NCBI GenBank assembly: GCA_949987705.1
Contig: OX465282.1
Span: 6,498,501 to 6,562,500 of the forward strand
Direction: 5' to 3'
DNA length: 64,000 nucleotides
Origin: Thereva unica
Taxonomy: Eukaryota > Arthropoda > Insecta > Diptera > Therevidae
Position 1 is the stretch's first letter. Each line of letters begins with the position of its first letter. The translations under genes and the position numbers were made by a program. Below the pieces are notes generated by a model. It saw only the letters and a program-made list of their open reading frames with translations, was not told the origin of the DNA and did not search any database. Positions 45,300 to 56,109 of this stretch are shown one piece after another.

Positions 45300-46990
45300 T
45301 CTTGTGCCTCTCAGCGGAAGAATCGGCTTTTTATTCTTGGGAATTTTATCAAATTTGGGGGCGATTATATCTTTTTTTTTGTAAGGATGTCTGCGACCAT
45401 AGCCACAATTGCTGTATTAACACCTGTCATGCTCGTTGTTGTCATTGTTTTACTTGAGTATGGAGTAACATTGGTAAAGATGCTCTTATGCAAAAGATCA
45501 ATCTTTAATTCCTCATTATCGATTTTTTTAAACCCAACAGACCTATGTATATTCTACTTCAGCTATTGTCAGCAGATTTACAAAGCCATCGATTACGGAA
45601 GTGTGATTATAGACGTCCCTTGATTTAATTGAATTCAACATGTCGATCTACAGAAGACACAAGACCGCACGGAAATTGCATTGCACATGTTCTCCGCTAT
45701 TTTTAAAACGATTTTTTTTCTCTGTTTTATCCACTCTATCCAAAGAAAATCCCCCTATCTAAAGGCACAAATTAACATAACACATTTGCTGACATTTTCT
45801 TGCTTTGGCGGACACACAAGTGTTACATATTTGAAGTTAATCCCCATTGCACTAATTACAACCCTTCAGGCTAGTGAATTTTTACCCTTCACAAGAGAAT
45901 CGATTTTCTTCCTCCTACTGCTTCTCTATCGTTTTTTTTTTTTCTATTTTAGTTCTCTCTCTCTATTTTTTTTTATGATAGTGACAACTTAGCCACAATG
46001 GTGGGGGGTATACCACCATCAGTCGGATGTGGTAGGGTCGTGAAAAAGACCAATAAAATTACCCAGTGATGTATCGAAAACGAAATTATTTAGAAAGCTG
46101 TGGCAGAGGAGTCCTGCAGAGAAAGATATACTAGAGGGAGGGAGAAGGAGAGAGAAAAGGGAATAAATCCTTGCTTTAGGGTCCTATGATTACTCGAAAT
46201 CCTGCAGAGGAGTTAATTCACTTACATAAAATTAACCCGGGGCCCCAAAAAGATGGGGATTTCCCGCTACATTTTTTTCTACCCTTGTGCAAAAAGTATT
46301 AGAAATTGAGTAAACGAGAAAGAAAGAGTGAAAGAGACAGAAAATGGAATAGGTAGGGAACATGAAATCCAAAGAAAATGTTGCGGAAACCAAAAATAAT
46401 TGAATGTGTACCTTGGGGTCCTGATTTAATTTTATTGGGTTTATTTATTTTTTTTTTTTCTATCCTATCATCCATTTTTTTTTTTGATTGATTATTCCGA
46501 ACTCAATAGTGCGATTGATCAGTCATGATGTCCTTTAATGTAAAAAGGACACTTACTCACTTAACATTCCAAGAAATATTTACTAGCTGTTAGTAGTATA
46601 AGGATAGTATCGAGCTGTACAACCAATGAAATTTATCAAGGATCCAAAAAAACAAAATCGAATTACCTTTACCTTAAAAGATGGTAACCCACCTTGTCAC
46701 GTATCCTAACCTCTACATCCAACACTGTATCGGTACATGGGAAAGAGGCTGTGCTTCGATTCGCTTGTTTATACACGTTTTAGCTTTTCTTTATATGTTA
46801 CCAGGAAAAAAAATGGGGAAGTAAATTGGGCACCCTTTTTCGCACATGAGATTTTTTTTCACTTGAGTACTCATGTGGAACGGTATAAGTGACAGGATGT
46901 GACAACTGTGGAAAAGAACTTCAGTTGGGAGAATGGTTATGATTTTTACTGTGTTCAGAATTGGATTTTATTATTTTTTTGGGTAGCACT
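45300..46990. other. Intron 2 DNA without a supported gene
   Basis: AT-rich DNA with T-runs (45935-45970, 46445-46490) and GA-rich sequence (46130-46160, 46318-46345). A 118-codon plus frame at 45267-45623 is hydrophobic but matches nothing I know and overlaps two other frames, so I do not call it. Confidence 0.4.
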
Positions 46991-47687
46991 CAGCTTAAAG
47001 AAAAAAATTGAAAATGAAAGGTTTTTCTGAGCATATAGTGGGAGAATTACTGTGTTCGTGTTTTTTGTTTGGCATCAATTTTCAGCCCCACACTTTTACT
47101 TACACTGTCCCTCAGGGGTCAATTTTACCACCCGCTCTTTTTCTTTTGTTCATAAATGACCCACTCTCTGGGTCTTTCAAACTACTTCACAGATTCAGTA
47201 TGACGGTACTCTGTCTTACTCATACGTCCTCAATATTGTAATCAAAAGGAGCAAGGGCATTAAACTCACTCAATTGGGGTCCCAATTTCAATTATCAATT
47301 TCAATATCTCCAAAACGAAGTATTGTGGACGGCAACAATAGGGGCAACATTGGCAATGAGAGCTTGCCTCGCGCGCTTCATGCGCCTGCTCACTCTACTT
47401 TCACATCAAACACTTAGCCTCATGTAGTGCCCTCGTGTAGTGACAGGAAATCCGGGGCCTGGACCTCAAAACCTGGCGATATAGCCACAGCTTGAATTTT
47501 CAGCCCTAGAGCATGGTGGCGACAATCACGGTCTACCTCCACCCAAATAGCCCATCAGGAAATATCCTTAAAAAGAAAGTGCAGAAACGCAGACGTTGTG
47601 AGAAAGTTCCTTATTCGAATATTCACCGACGGCCAGAAGAACTTACGCTTCTGTTACAAATATGAATGCATTCGTAATCAACCATTG

Positions 47688-47792
47688 TAAACGCGAGTGA
47701 CGTTTTACCAAGTAGTCCCAACTAAGTACTAACCCCGTCTAGTGTTGCTTGGCCTACGCCATCGAACGAAAACTTGTCTACTGAGTATGCTA
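47688..47792. repeat. Dispersed repeat, copy 2
   Basis: Partner of 7612-7720, embedded in the family A remnant. See the shared CTAAGTACTAA and GTCTAGTGTTGCTTGG blocks. Confidence 0.5.
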
Positions 47793-48598
47793 ATGGCGAT
47801 TTAGCAGCCTGCATGAGGAAAAGCAAAATTTTTATTCAGGTGTTCCGTGCTATTTTGGATGCTATACAGGGGTTTTGACGCTTTGCGGGCCCTTAGTCTA
47901 AAGTGTAGTAAAGATCGGACGACTCTTATTTTTACTCAAGCTGCCAGACAATGAAGTTTGAATCTACACAAGGCTACAAGGCTCTACCCGGGGCTCGTAA
48001 ACCGAGATCAGCACTCCAATAGGCGGGGTTCGAAACACGATTTTTGACTATGACAACTGCACTCTATCTTTAGGGCGGCTTGGTCTGAACTCTGAAAGCA
48101 AACTCGATAACAAATTGCCAGAAACGGTGCGCCAAAACACTGCCCTACATCTAACCTAATCTGTCCAATGAAATAGGCTGGTTGAATGACCCCGTGTTCC
48201 AAATGGGCAAACGGGCATCTCAGGACGTTTTGTCGAGTTCGTGCTCCTTTCGATCTTGCTATAACGTATAAATCCTACGTTTGACCTATCCTCGAATAAA
48301 ACTTTCTTATTAAACTAGATGCCATAGACAGTCTGAGCCACGGTAGGAATGTGGCAGCGCTCACAAAATTTTATTTCTACTATCTACTCCTCCCAAATAA
48401 ATGCCCTCCTGCCTACTGTTTTATACCCGCAACCCCAGGTCGGACCACGCGGCTCATTCCTTCTGCTTACATCATTCCTTTTCGCGCACTTAACAAACTA
48501 AGAATTCGTTCAAAAATAGTACAACCCGACTGTGAAGGAACCTCACACAGTCTGTATTCCCGAGCTCCCACAATACCCAAGAGTTCAGACGCAGGATT

Positions 48599-48713
48599 CA
48601 TCTTCAACACGTTCAACACGCTTCTGATCTCCATAACTCCAAACCTGACATGTCCTGCCAACACGTTCAACACGCTTCTGATCTCCATAACTCCAAACCT
48701 GACAAGTCCTGCC
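48599..48713. repeat. 57-bp tandem duplication in LINE relic
   Basis: The block beginning ACACGTTCAACACGCTTCTG and ending CCAAACCTGACATGTCCTGC is repeated immediately with one difference (ACAAGTCC). The duplicated peptide NTFNTLLISITPNLT in the ORF reflects this. It is a local duplication, not a gene feature. Confidence 0.8.
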
Positions 48714-49849
48714 TACCGAACTTGATGGCATCTAATAAATCTCTAGAATAGTTCTCCCTCATATAAGGCGAAAACAATTCTCAGAAGAACTATTTTCTTG
48801 AACACGGTTTAGAGGTCGAAGTGTTTTCTTGTAAGCAGCAAAGCCTCAGATCCATACATGTCGGCATCACACCACGATACCCACTTCAGAAAAACTCCCT
48901 TAGTCGATACGAGGAATCGAGGCTTTTTTTATAAGCTTTGATTTTAATTCTTTAGAGCTGCTGTCCCTTTTCGATTAACGCCCCTAATCACATACAGGCT
49001 GCCGGAAGGCCTTAGCCTCTCAGGTCAGGTAAGTAGATACGGGCCGGTGAAGGATATACATTACTCAGTCTTACTGACTTATGAGGACTTAACATCATCC
49101 GCCTGACAGGCCGTGAACTGCAGGTAACCTTATGATTCCCTACATATACAAGCGCAAAAATCTTCATAGCCTCAAAAGAAAATTTCAGATTGAATAGAAA
49201 TTCAGATCTTCAGGCACGGACTGACAATAAAGACCGACACACATAAAGATTTTTGTCAGTTTTCCTGGACAGCAGGCCCCATCCAGTTGGTAGCCGGGTG
49301 AGTGTGTGGTTAAATTTGGACTCAAGGTGAGAAAACTTCAGTCGGGGCCAATATGTGAATGGGGGCTTTAGAGCTTCTAGAGCGTGTTCTTGAAATACTA
49401 AAGGGGTTTCCCCTAAAATTAGCTTTGGGTGTTCCTCCTTCGATTTTGGATCTATCTATCTCTTTTCTGATCCGCTTACACGTTCTATTCTGTTATGATC
49501 ACGGAAGTGGTTCTAGGGTTGTGCTCCGTAGGGTGGGTCCAGAAACGCAGGGCAAAGCAGCGGTTCTCTAAGTCTTCTTGTTGTCCCTGTAGGAGGGTTA
49601 TTGTTTTCTTCTTCTGTCCCACCTTTTCCGCAGAAGTGTCCTCTGGCCATTCCCGTTAAACCAATACACCAAATGTGCCGGCATGAGACAGGCACCGATA
49701 TAGGAGCTGGTGCTGCCCATTTTCTGGTAGGTCCAGGAACTTTGGGTAGTGCAGCGGCTTTCTGGTTCAGCTTCTTGGCTTCACGGACTTCTGACCACCG
49801 TTCCGCCTTCGGCTTTTGTGAAGAAGTTTATGAAAGCGGCGACCCAGGC

Positions 49850-50345
49850 GTGCTTCGTAAGGCTAGAATTGAGCCGGACTTACACGAGGCAGTACATTAG
49901 TCCCTTTCACGATGACAAATTGTACTGAGGCCTAATTTTTTTTAAATGTCCTGTTTCAAAAATAATGTCCTACTGGTATATAACCGTGTATCGAGATAAA
50001 TGTAAATACGAACTGGAAAGACAATTCTTACTAGGCAGTGAAATTTTATACTGGAGAGGCATTTCTTACTGCTTAAATTGCAACTTGAAATAACGTGAGG
50101 TGAGATTGCAAAATATAAATATACATTGTGGAAGCATCGTTTTCTTACTGACTCTGAGGCAGCTTGATGAATATTATTAGCAAACTGGTAAAAAAGGTTC
50201 TTCATTGGCATTTATTTTCTTTCTTTCTTTGCTTATTTTTGTCATTTTGGCATAGCAATGGCACCTCGCCTCATTTGAAGTATGACATTGTACTGGCTCA
50301 AAAACAAGAGGCACCACTTGCAAACACCTGCACGAGCTGCATATT
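49850..50345 (-). repeat. Composite repeat, copy 2 (inverted relative to 36660-38110)
   Basis: Read on the minus strand it carries, in order, TGAGCCAGTACAATGTCATA, an 81-bp-repeat-like stretch with TTTCAAGTTGCAATTTAAGC, CCAGTAGGACATTATTTTTG, and CTCAGTACAATTTGTCATCG with the terminal GTAAGTCCGGCTCAATTC. These match copy 1. It lacks the 45/28-bp minisatellite and both MITEs. Confidence 0.65.
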
Positions 50346-50535
50346 TCTCTCCCTATCTGGGATCAGGGAACAGTCTACCATCATTGGGTTCGGTGGTCGA
50401 ATGACCTGTATTCTTCCATTTCTCATACGATTTTGTATCCCTTTTGAATTATGGGCTCCACGTTTGGTCTTTGGCTTAGGTTCATCATGGTACCACTTGG
50501 CCCAATCTCTGCATTTAGCTAAGACGCATTACTAT
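50340..50535 (-). pseudogene. Unrecognised coding-like relic next to the composite repeat
   Basis: One minus frame stays open for about 65 codons: LAKCRDWAKWYHDEPKPKTK, then NSKGIQNRMRNGRIQVIRPP and NPMMVDCSLIPDRE. It continues, shifted, as GVCKWCLLFLSQYNVILQMR, which is also present as VCKRSLFFLLNQYNVSLQMR in copy 1 (36665-36730). The Cys pairs and Q-NV-L pattern recall the C-terminal zinc finger of piggyBac-type transposases, but the match is too weak to name. Most likely a transposase relic belonging to the composite repeat. Confidence 0.4.
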
Positions 50536-50782
50536 TGATAAACACCATCGATGACCCAAAAAACACTTTTTGAGGATTTACGACAATTGCTGATTCTTGG
50601 TGATAGCGAAATAAAAAGAGATAAAATCATATTGCCTGCCTAGATACGTTCAACATTTCCTCATTGCCTTCAGATTGAAATCTTCTATTTCCCCCCAAAT
50701 AAATTTACACCAATGACTTAAAGGGGGGATTCGCCATAAAAAGTAAAAACAAAAAAACACTTAAAATCTACTACAAACTTAC

Positions 50783-50945
50783 ATGTCTCTTTTGATTCGC
50801 CACATGATCAGGTACATCGCAGATTTCCGTCATGCCATTATCGACTGTGTTGTTATTAAGGACATGCTCGCCATTATCCATCTCCTCAGAATTAACGGAA
50901 GCTCCTGCTGACGACGCTAAGGTGCCATTATGTCCGCTGTGATTA
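50783..50945 (-). CDS. Syn1: Syntrophin exon encoding the linker before the PDZ domain
   Basis: This 163-nt exon completes the split Gly codon of the ATG exon and adds 54 codons: NHSGHNGTLASSAGASVNSE, then EMDNGEHVLNNNTVDNGMTE, ending ICDVPDHVANQKRH. The Ser/Asn/Gly-rich, acidic stretch is the low-complexity linker between the first half of the split PH domain and the PDZ domain; VPDHVANQKRH directly precedes the PDZ start in alpha/beta syntrophins. It ends in phase 0 at CAT|GTAAGT, which joins the PDZ exon at 30535. The 5' boundary is a tandem acceptor (AAGGAG): splicing after the first AG adds three bases and one Ser. The frame stays open in both cases. Confidence 0.85.
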
Positions 50946-51052
50946 CTCCTTTATATATAAGTATATATATAAAAAAAAATATGGCAATAAATGGCAGGAG
51001 AAGATTATGACGATGCCAGCTTACTAAGAACGTTAAGGCAAATTGAACTTAC

Positions 51053-51279
51053 CCTAAAGTGCCATTAAGTGTCGTCGAGTGATCTGTGGGGTCACAGGAT
51101 TCGTCTAAACTAATCGAAAGATAGTCAGTTTCTAGTGTCACAAGGACACGATACCAGGCGCCACGTACTCGGGTCTCCAGCACTCCGCAGCGTAGACCTG
51201 TGGTGCTTGTTGTTGAATGGTGTGGTATTGATTGCTGCGGCGGCGGTGGAGGTCGATTAAGACCTGACGATTCCACCAT
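51053..51279 (-). CDS. Syn1: Syntrophin first coding exon (start codon, first half of PH domain)
   Basis: The exon encodes 75 residues plus two bases of a Gly codon. Residues 1-32 are a Pro/Ser/Thr-rich head (RPPPPPQQ, HHSTTSTT). From residue 33 GVLETRVRGAWYRVLVTLET followed by DYLSISLDESC is the first strands of the split N-terminal PH domain of syntrophins, which carries membrane-lipid binding. The ATG at 51279 lies in ACAATGG context, and TAA at 51438-51436 is the nearest upstream in-frame stop, with no other in-frame ATG between, so this start is well supported. It ends AGG|GTAAG at 51053. The remainder of the PH domain would follow the PDZ exon. Confidence 0.88.
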
Positions 51280-51506
51280 TGTGAAGAAATTTTCAAAATT
51301 TTGATTGTAAATGGTGGGGGAATCCTGCGAAGCGAACTTCGATATTTTTGGTGTTGTTTGTTTTTTCCGGTTTTTTTTTTGGGTCGTTCTTATGAATGTT
51401 CGAAAATTTTTCGCGTCATTTGCTGATGATTGCCATTATGTGGCATTTTTGTGATGTTTATGATGATGGGTACGGTTGGGTGAAACGTCTGTTGAAGTAG
51501 GTGCTT
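51280..51506 (-). promoter_or_regulatory. Putative 5' UTR part of the ATG exon, with splice acceptor and uORF
   Basis: On the minus strand TATTCTTTTTCTTCTAG ends at 51507, a strong polypyrimidine tract and acceptor, with a branch-point-like CTAAT about 30 nt upstream. The exon would then start at 51506 and hold 227 nt of leader. A uORF of 18 codons (ATG at 51446, TAA ending 51390) precedes the main ATG. No TATA box or initiator is evident here, so the promoter is probably in an upstream exon. Inferred from splice-site quality only. Confidence 0.5.
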
Positions 51507-51509
51507 CTA

Positions 51510-52270
51510 GAAGAAAAAGAATATAAAAGACCAAAATTAGTTTTTGTTGCATAACAGATCTGTTTTTATATAGGGAGAGTAAAAATCGGGAATTGGAACG
51601 TTTAGAATAAGCATTTTTAATTAATCAACGTAAAATATAATTCCCGCTCCTTCCAAATTTCCCATTCTTTTAAAATATAAATGAATATAACTGCGCCTAA
51701 AAGTATGCAAAGTTAAAAATAAATAGAAATATTTGGAGAGAGAATTGCCTAAAAGTATGCAAAAAAAATTAACCAAACCGCCGAGAAACATGCTACGAAA
51801 AAATGTAACTGGTCCACAATGACGCTACGTCAATAATTGATTATGTAATGGACCTTGTAGGCCTCGAGCAACTGTTAGCGTATTGATGATTCCATATTGT
51901 CGTCGGCTGCTTTTATTGGACACAATATTCTGCCTTGATTCTGAGAATAATGTAAAAGGTAAAAGTATTTTATGCAGCTCTTGATGTTTTTCCAATGACA
52001 TCGATGTCGTCCCATGTTTGAATGAATTTGTGGAGGTCTTTATAGTAGGGCTTTTGATACCATTACCGAACTGCTGATGAGACATGGGTTTACAAGTTTG
52101 ACATACAAACCTGTCAACAATCTTCAGAATGGTGCCTTCCAACTGATCCGAAACCGACATTAAAAAGGAATTCGCGGCGAGTAAACAAACCAAATGACAA
52201 GTAACGCGACAGTTATGTCAATTTGTGCCAAAAAGAATTTCGACAATCCCTTTAGGCGGGCCTTTTAAAA
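51510..52270. other. DNA upstream of the syntrophin ATG exon, no supported gene
   Basis: A minus frame at 52193-51825 (122 codons) contains KSPTIKTSTNSFKHGTTSMS and similar text that I cannot place. Two nearly repeated blocks CTAAAAGTATGCAAA at 51699 and 51751 are visible. I call nothing further. Confidence 0.35.
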
Positions 52271-52275
52271 GATTA

Positions 52276-52565
52276 TCATAGACGGCCTTCAAGTCTATGG
52301 AGAGGAGTTAAATAGAGTTTTGAAGTTCTAGGCATTTTTCCATCGCCTGGCTGAAGGTTCTTCAGTTCTTCATTTTTTGCACATTGTGGTTTTGACTGGA
52401 CCTTTGCTCGTCCGTCTAGTACCCGTGGTCCTCTCCTTGGCGTCTCCTCCTGTATCCTTCTGGCATCCCGTGGTTCGACTCTATAATGGATTGCGATCTT
52501 CGCTATTACCACTGTTAATAGCTCGTCAACGCCCTAGAGTATCCCACCGCTGCCACCAATTAATT
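52276..52565 (-). mobile_element. LTR-retrotransposon leader and possible gag start
   Basis: On the minus strand AATTGGTGGCAGCGGTGGGA at about 52562 is followed by ACTCTAGGGCG and then a 78-codon frame (52512-52276) beginning MVIAKIAIHYRVEPRDARRI with charged, Pro/Arg-rich sequence. The motif recurs at 9861-9883 (-) and 19857-19880 (+). Arrangement (leader motif, then a charged open frame) fits the start of a Ty3/gypsy-like element, but no pol segment is recognisable. Confidence 0.4.
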
Positions 52566-53089
52566 TGATGTGCTACGCTAGCCTGGAATTACGGCAAGAA
52601 TCGCAAATGCTAAAGATTGAAGAGTCAGTAGCTCTTATAAAAAAGTAGTGTCGAGCTACTTTACTGGTTACACTTGTATACGAAAGCTAGATAATGATTA
52701 AATGTTTAAAATTGATTAAAGCGGTACGTGACCGTAATAAAAGTGGATGACTCGTTTCCCCTTCGGGTGGAAGTATTAAGCAATTGAAATCTTCTTTATT
52801 TTTCTATAGGCGGCTGGCGGATATAGACTTTTAGTCCGGTAAGTGCATGATATTTTCGTTCGGTTTTCTTTATATCACAGCTTCATCACAGATACATGAT
52901 GCGTATGGGCTATGATCCTTCTATCGTATGGAGCCGAACTGTTTTGCAGGATACCTACGAACGCTTTACCTCGATAATTGTTACACGCTGTGATATATCC
53001 ATTTTTGTGTACCGACCTCAGGATTTATTTTTTCAGTCTTTTGGCATCGCTATCTGTTCCCATACTTGCATAACCAATTCATGAATCGC

Positions 53090-53460
53090 TTAGTGTAGTT
53101 TCGGCCCTATAAATTTAACCAGCTCCACAGGGTTGTTGTCCGCAACTGAGGCATTGCTGTTTTTGAGCTGGTCTATGGCTCTTCTTACTTCTAAGTTTGA
53201 AGGTGGCAGCGTAAGATTATCATCAGATATAGGTGAAGTCGTCAATTTATCAGATAGCTCGAGAATTTGCAAACCATTAACAGAACCTATTCTATCATGC
53301 CGAGTTATGAGTTTTTCAAAACGATGCACATATTTTAGAAGGAGGGCAAATATGCTTTCATAGCCTGTCATTGTCCAGCGATAGGCAGGAGCAGGATCTC
53401 GTTGTTCAACGCGATCTAGCTAAATAATCAGGTTTCAGCGATGGGCCACTCAAGTGTGGT
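53090..53460 (-). mobile_element. RTE-like LINE fragment before the polymerase
   Basis: The minus frame 53371-53090 contains LPPSNLEVRRAIDQLKNSNA followed by SVADNNPVELVKFIGPKL, a decayed form of the linker and opening block (E---AI--LKN-KA-G-D-I--ELLK-GG) of RTE polymerases. The finger and palm do not follow. Dead fragment. Confidence 0.65.
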
Positions 53461-53479
53461 AAAGTGGTTTTAATAAAAT

Positions 53480-55540
53480 AAGCCAATTTGCGTTCGCAAT
53501 ATTTTTAGACCTGATATCTCAATCAAGGAATATGAAATACACTCCATCCACACCTACACAGTTCTGACATTGGAAGCGTACCACTCGTAACTCTGCAAAA
53601 ACCGGCTCGTGACGATCAGGACCAGATCACTGATCTCAGTTGATGTAGGTAGAGGAGCAGCCTAGGTGAAATCACTTCAGACTTACGTGGGATCTGCTTA
53701 AGGAGAGTAATTGCGCCTGTAAGGTTATAAGTGCATTAGAACGAACGAAGAGCTTGAAGAAATGAAAAATAAATATAGTATGTTCTATACTACAATATTT
53801 CGAAAGATGGGCAGACTACATCGCCCATACATGTTGTACGAACAGGAATTATTAAAGAGCTCGACAAGGTGAGAAAGATACTCCTCCTCGGCTCTACTGT
53901 CCATAAGTATAACGTTAACTAGACGTAAACGAAGTCGAGATTATAGATAACTACTGTTAATAGTCTTGTTCCAATAGAAAACTTGCTTATCGACTCGAGC
54001 TCAAGAACGGATGTATGTGGTTTGCCTGGTAACTAATCTATAAAAGACGTAGCGTCTCTGCGGGCCGATCATTTTAGGTAGCTTCGAAATAAATCGGATG
54101 TGTGGATAAATCCCGTAAAAATCCAGCGGCCTTCAATCACTACTGTCACGACACAACCAAATTCCAATTATCCAAATTCTCCGTGATTGTTAATACGAAG
54201 ATTTGGGTATTTCCTAGGTTAAACAGTACTAAGTTTGAATTAATGAGAAAACTCTTCCCGCTCATTATTCTCGGTGATTTCCCAAAGGGTATGTCTGACG
54301 TTGGCGTCGCACCCTACGACCACGTTGGTTATATTCGATTTTTGATTAATTGTCATCTGCGTGCTGCTTCGGGGTGGATGCAGGTCATAATCTCTATAGG
54401 ATGAGACTTAGCAAAGCCCCGATGGTTTTCTGTCATTCTCTTGGAGTGGCAGCCGCTGATCTGCACTTCAAATGCACCCTGCATGAATTCCTTGGGGCCC
54501 TCCTTAAACCTCCATTCCTGCACCAATTTATGCAGGATGGGAGGATCCTCCTCTGATCGGAGATTTTCGAAATTTTTTATTTTAGAAAATCTGATGTTCT
54601 ATACATCTCGCGAAAAAATGAAATGGCATTCCTCCGCGGTTCCTTTGCGCACACCGTCCAGTAATCCATTGAAACCGTAAGGTTTGAGCCTAGAGGCAGT
54701 GGACAAGCCTTTCGGTATCCAGCTTTATTTTCAGAAACCAGATGCTTGGTATATATCTCCTCGGGATATCCTTCGAAAGTTATTCGAGGCCTGATTTTCG
54801 CATCGGGTTACTCTAAAGGCTTTGACTACTTTCGAGGACCAATAGCAAGGCGTTGATCTTCACTTGACCGAGGAGATTTAATTCAAAAATATCATAATAC
54901 CACCCAGATCTCGGGGCTAATACATCTTTCCAAAGCCCACTCGTCAATTAGGGTAACTTCCAGGTGATCTCTAACAGCCTCCCTAGCAGCCTTTCTGGCT
55001 TAACTGCGATCGCGGGAGGTTGATTGGAGTTTTTTGGTTTTAAAGTCAATTTAGTTCGGTACCATATGAACACTCATGTTTTTACGTTAGGGTACGTACG
55101 GCACGTCATATTTGGTTCAGCCTATAGTTTTGCGGTGTTAGAAATTTTGGTGCTGGAGGTGGCCAAAATGAATAAACACAAAATCATCTTTGCCAGTTAT
55201 AATATAGAATAAGATCAAGGCCGAAAAGTTTTGGAAGACTAATCTCGACCAATCTCGCGGTGCCCCCCTATGACGGCTGGAGGCCGACTCAGAACGTCCT
55301 ACTAAATCATTGAGATGTAGCTGGTATTTTATTAACCCTTAATTCGGTGCTCCAAGCACAAGGTACTAATTCAAACTAGGGTACTCGTTTCGTTTGACCG
55401 CTGGAAACCGACATGAGAATTATTTGCATGTTTTAGTAATGCAGCACTGTGCAGTATGTTGCAGTGGTTGATTGATTGATGTTGATTTTCGATCCGAATA
55501 TTAGAGAAAGCCTGGTAAAACATAAGCAGTGTTTTGACAT
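53480..55540. other. Repeat-derived DNA without an assignable gene
   Basis: Plus frames at 54102-54404 and 54350-54680 and minus-strand text such as ILHKLVQEWRFKEGPKEFMQ around 54530-54440 look like decayed coding sequence, but I cannot assign them to a family. The rest is unremarkable. Confidence 0.35.
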
Positions 55541-55549
55541 TGACTGTTC

Positions 55550-55553
<4 letters not shown>

Positions 55554-55635
<82 letters not shown>
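55554..55635. repeat. (TA)41 microsatellite
   Basis: A pure TA run of about 82 bp. It is directly attached to the 3' end of the minus-strand SINE at 55640-56100, so it probably is the SINE tail or grew from it. Confidence 0.95.
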
Positions 55636-55638
<3 letters not shown>

Positions 55639-55639
55639 A

Positions 55640-56100
55640 TGTGACATACTAAAGACTTAGGGAAGGCCCCTTTGTACTGTCGACCATGTATTTATTTATT
55701 TATTTTTTTTTAAATGTCGAACAGCAGCTCTAGTCGGAAGATAGAGAGAGAAGTGAAGGAAAGACCTGTCACAACCTAGCTGCGGTATTTTACTTCACCT
55801 ACTCCTATTTTGCGACTCTGACATCGGGGCATCGAGTACAACTCGCTAACTCGCTGGTTATGCCTCCTGAAACGAGTTGAATCTCATCAACCAACCGATG
55901 ACATGCGCTTGGTGGAGCGGGGAAGAGAACTAGTGAAGGCTATGACAGGAGGAATCAGGAATGCAAAGAGGGAAGAAGAAAGAAGGAAAGTTATGTAGGC
56001 GGGAAATTGGGAAAGGCTAGGACCGTGGCACCGCCGGGAATCGAACCCGGGACCTCTGGGGATAGTAGTCAGGCGCCTTACCCCTAGACTACCGAGGCCC
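55640..56100 (-). mobile_element. tRNA-derived SINE, long form with (TA)n tail
   Basis: The minus strand starts GGGCCTCGGTAGTCTAGGGG and contains the B box GGTTCGATTCCC (56049-56038). The body includes ACTCGTTTCAGGAGGCATAA and TTCCGACTAGAGCTGCTGTT, and ends CTTTAGTATGTCACATAAAA at the TA tract. Relative to the other long copies it has a TTTA run near 55690-55705 inside the 3' hairpin region. Confidence 0.85.
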
Positions 56101-56109
56101 AATAGGCTA

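Larger units (their letters stand above)
47080..48730 (+). mobile_element. LINE family A polymerase remnant
   Basis: The frame 47008-47241 contains YTVPQGSILPPALFLLFIND, the VPQGS block preceding the YADD box; the box itself is degraded (HRFSMTVLCL). Around 47270-47330 decayed codons follow. From 48320 the C-terminal part reappears: SLSHGRNVAALTKFYFYYLL, PGRTTRLIPSAY and a decayed SRLWNSLP/FP-SYNL region. At 48600-48715 a 57-bp block (ACGTTCAACACGCTTCTGAT onward) is duplicated. The fragment is dead. Confidence 0.65.
30536..50782 (-). other. Syntrophin intron 2 (20.2 kb), transposon-rich
   Basis: The donor is CAT|GTAAGT at 50782-50777 and the acceptor GATTTTAG|GTACGG ends at 30536. The intron interrupts the protein exactly before the PDZ domain. 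It contains most of the transposable elements described here, including complete MITEs with target duplications and the longest RTE copy. On the sense strand of the gene, the RTE, R1/LOA and family A copies at 41.6-44.7 and 47-48.7 kb lie antisense. Confidence 0.85.

Noticed and set aside
45267..45623. 118-codon hydrophobic plus frame
   Set aside because: Three overlapping plus frames, no homology, AT-rich context; probably chance.
50164..50538. 124-codon plus frame
   Set aside because: The minus strand of the same DNA has a more convincing, less hydrophobic frame shared with the copy at 36665; the plus frame is its shadow.
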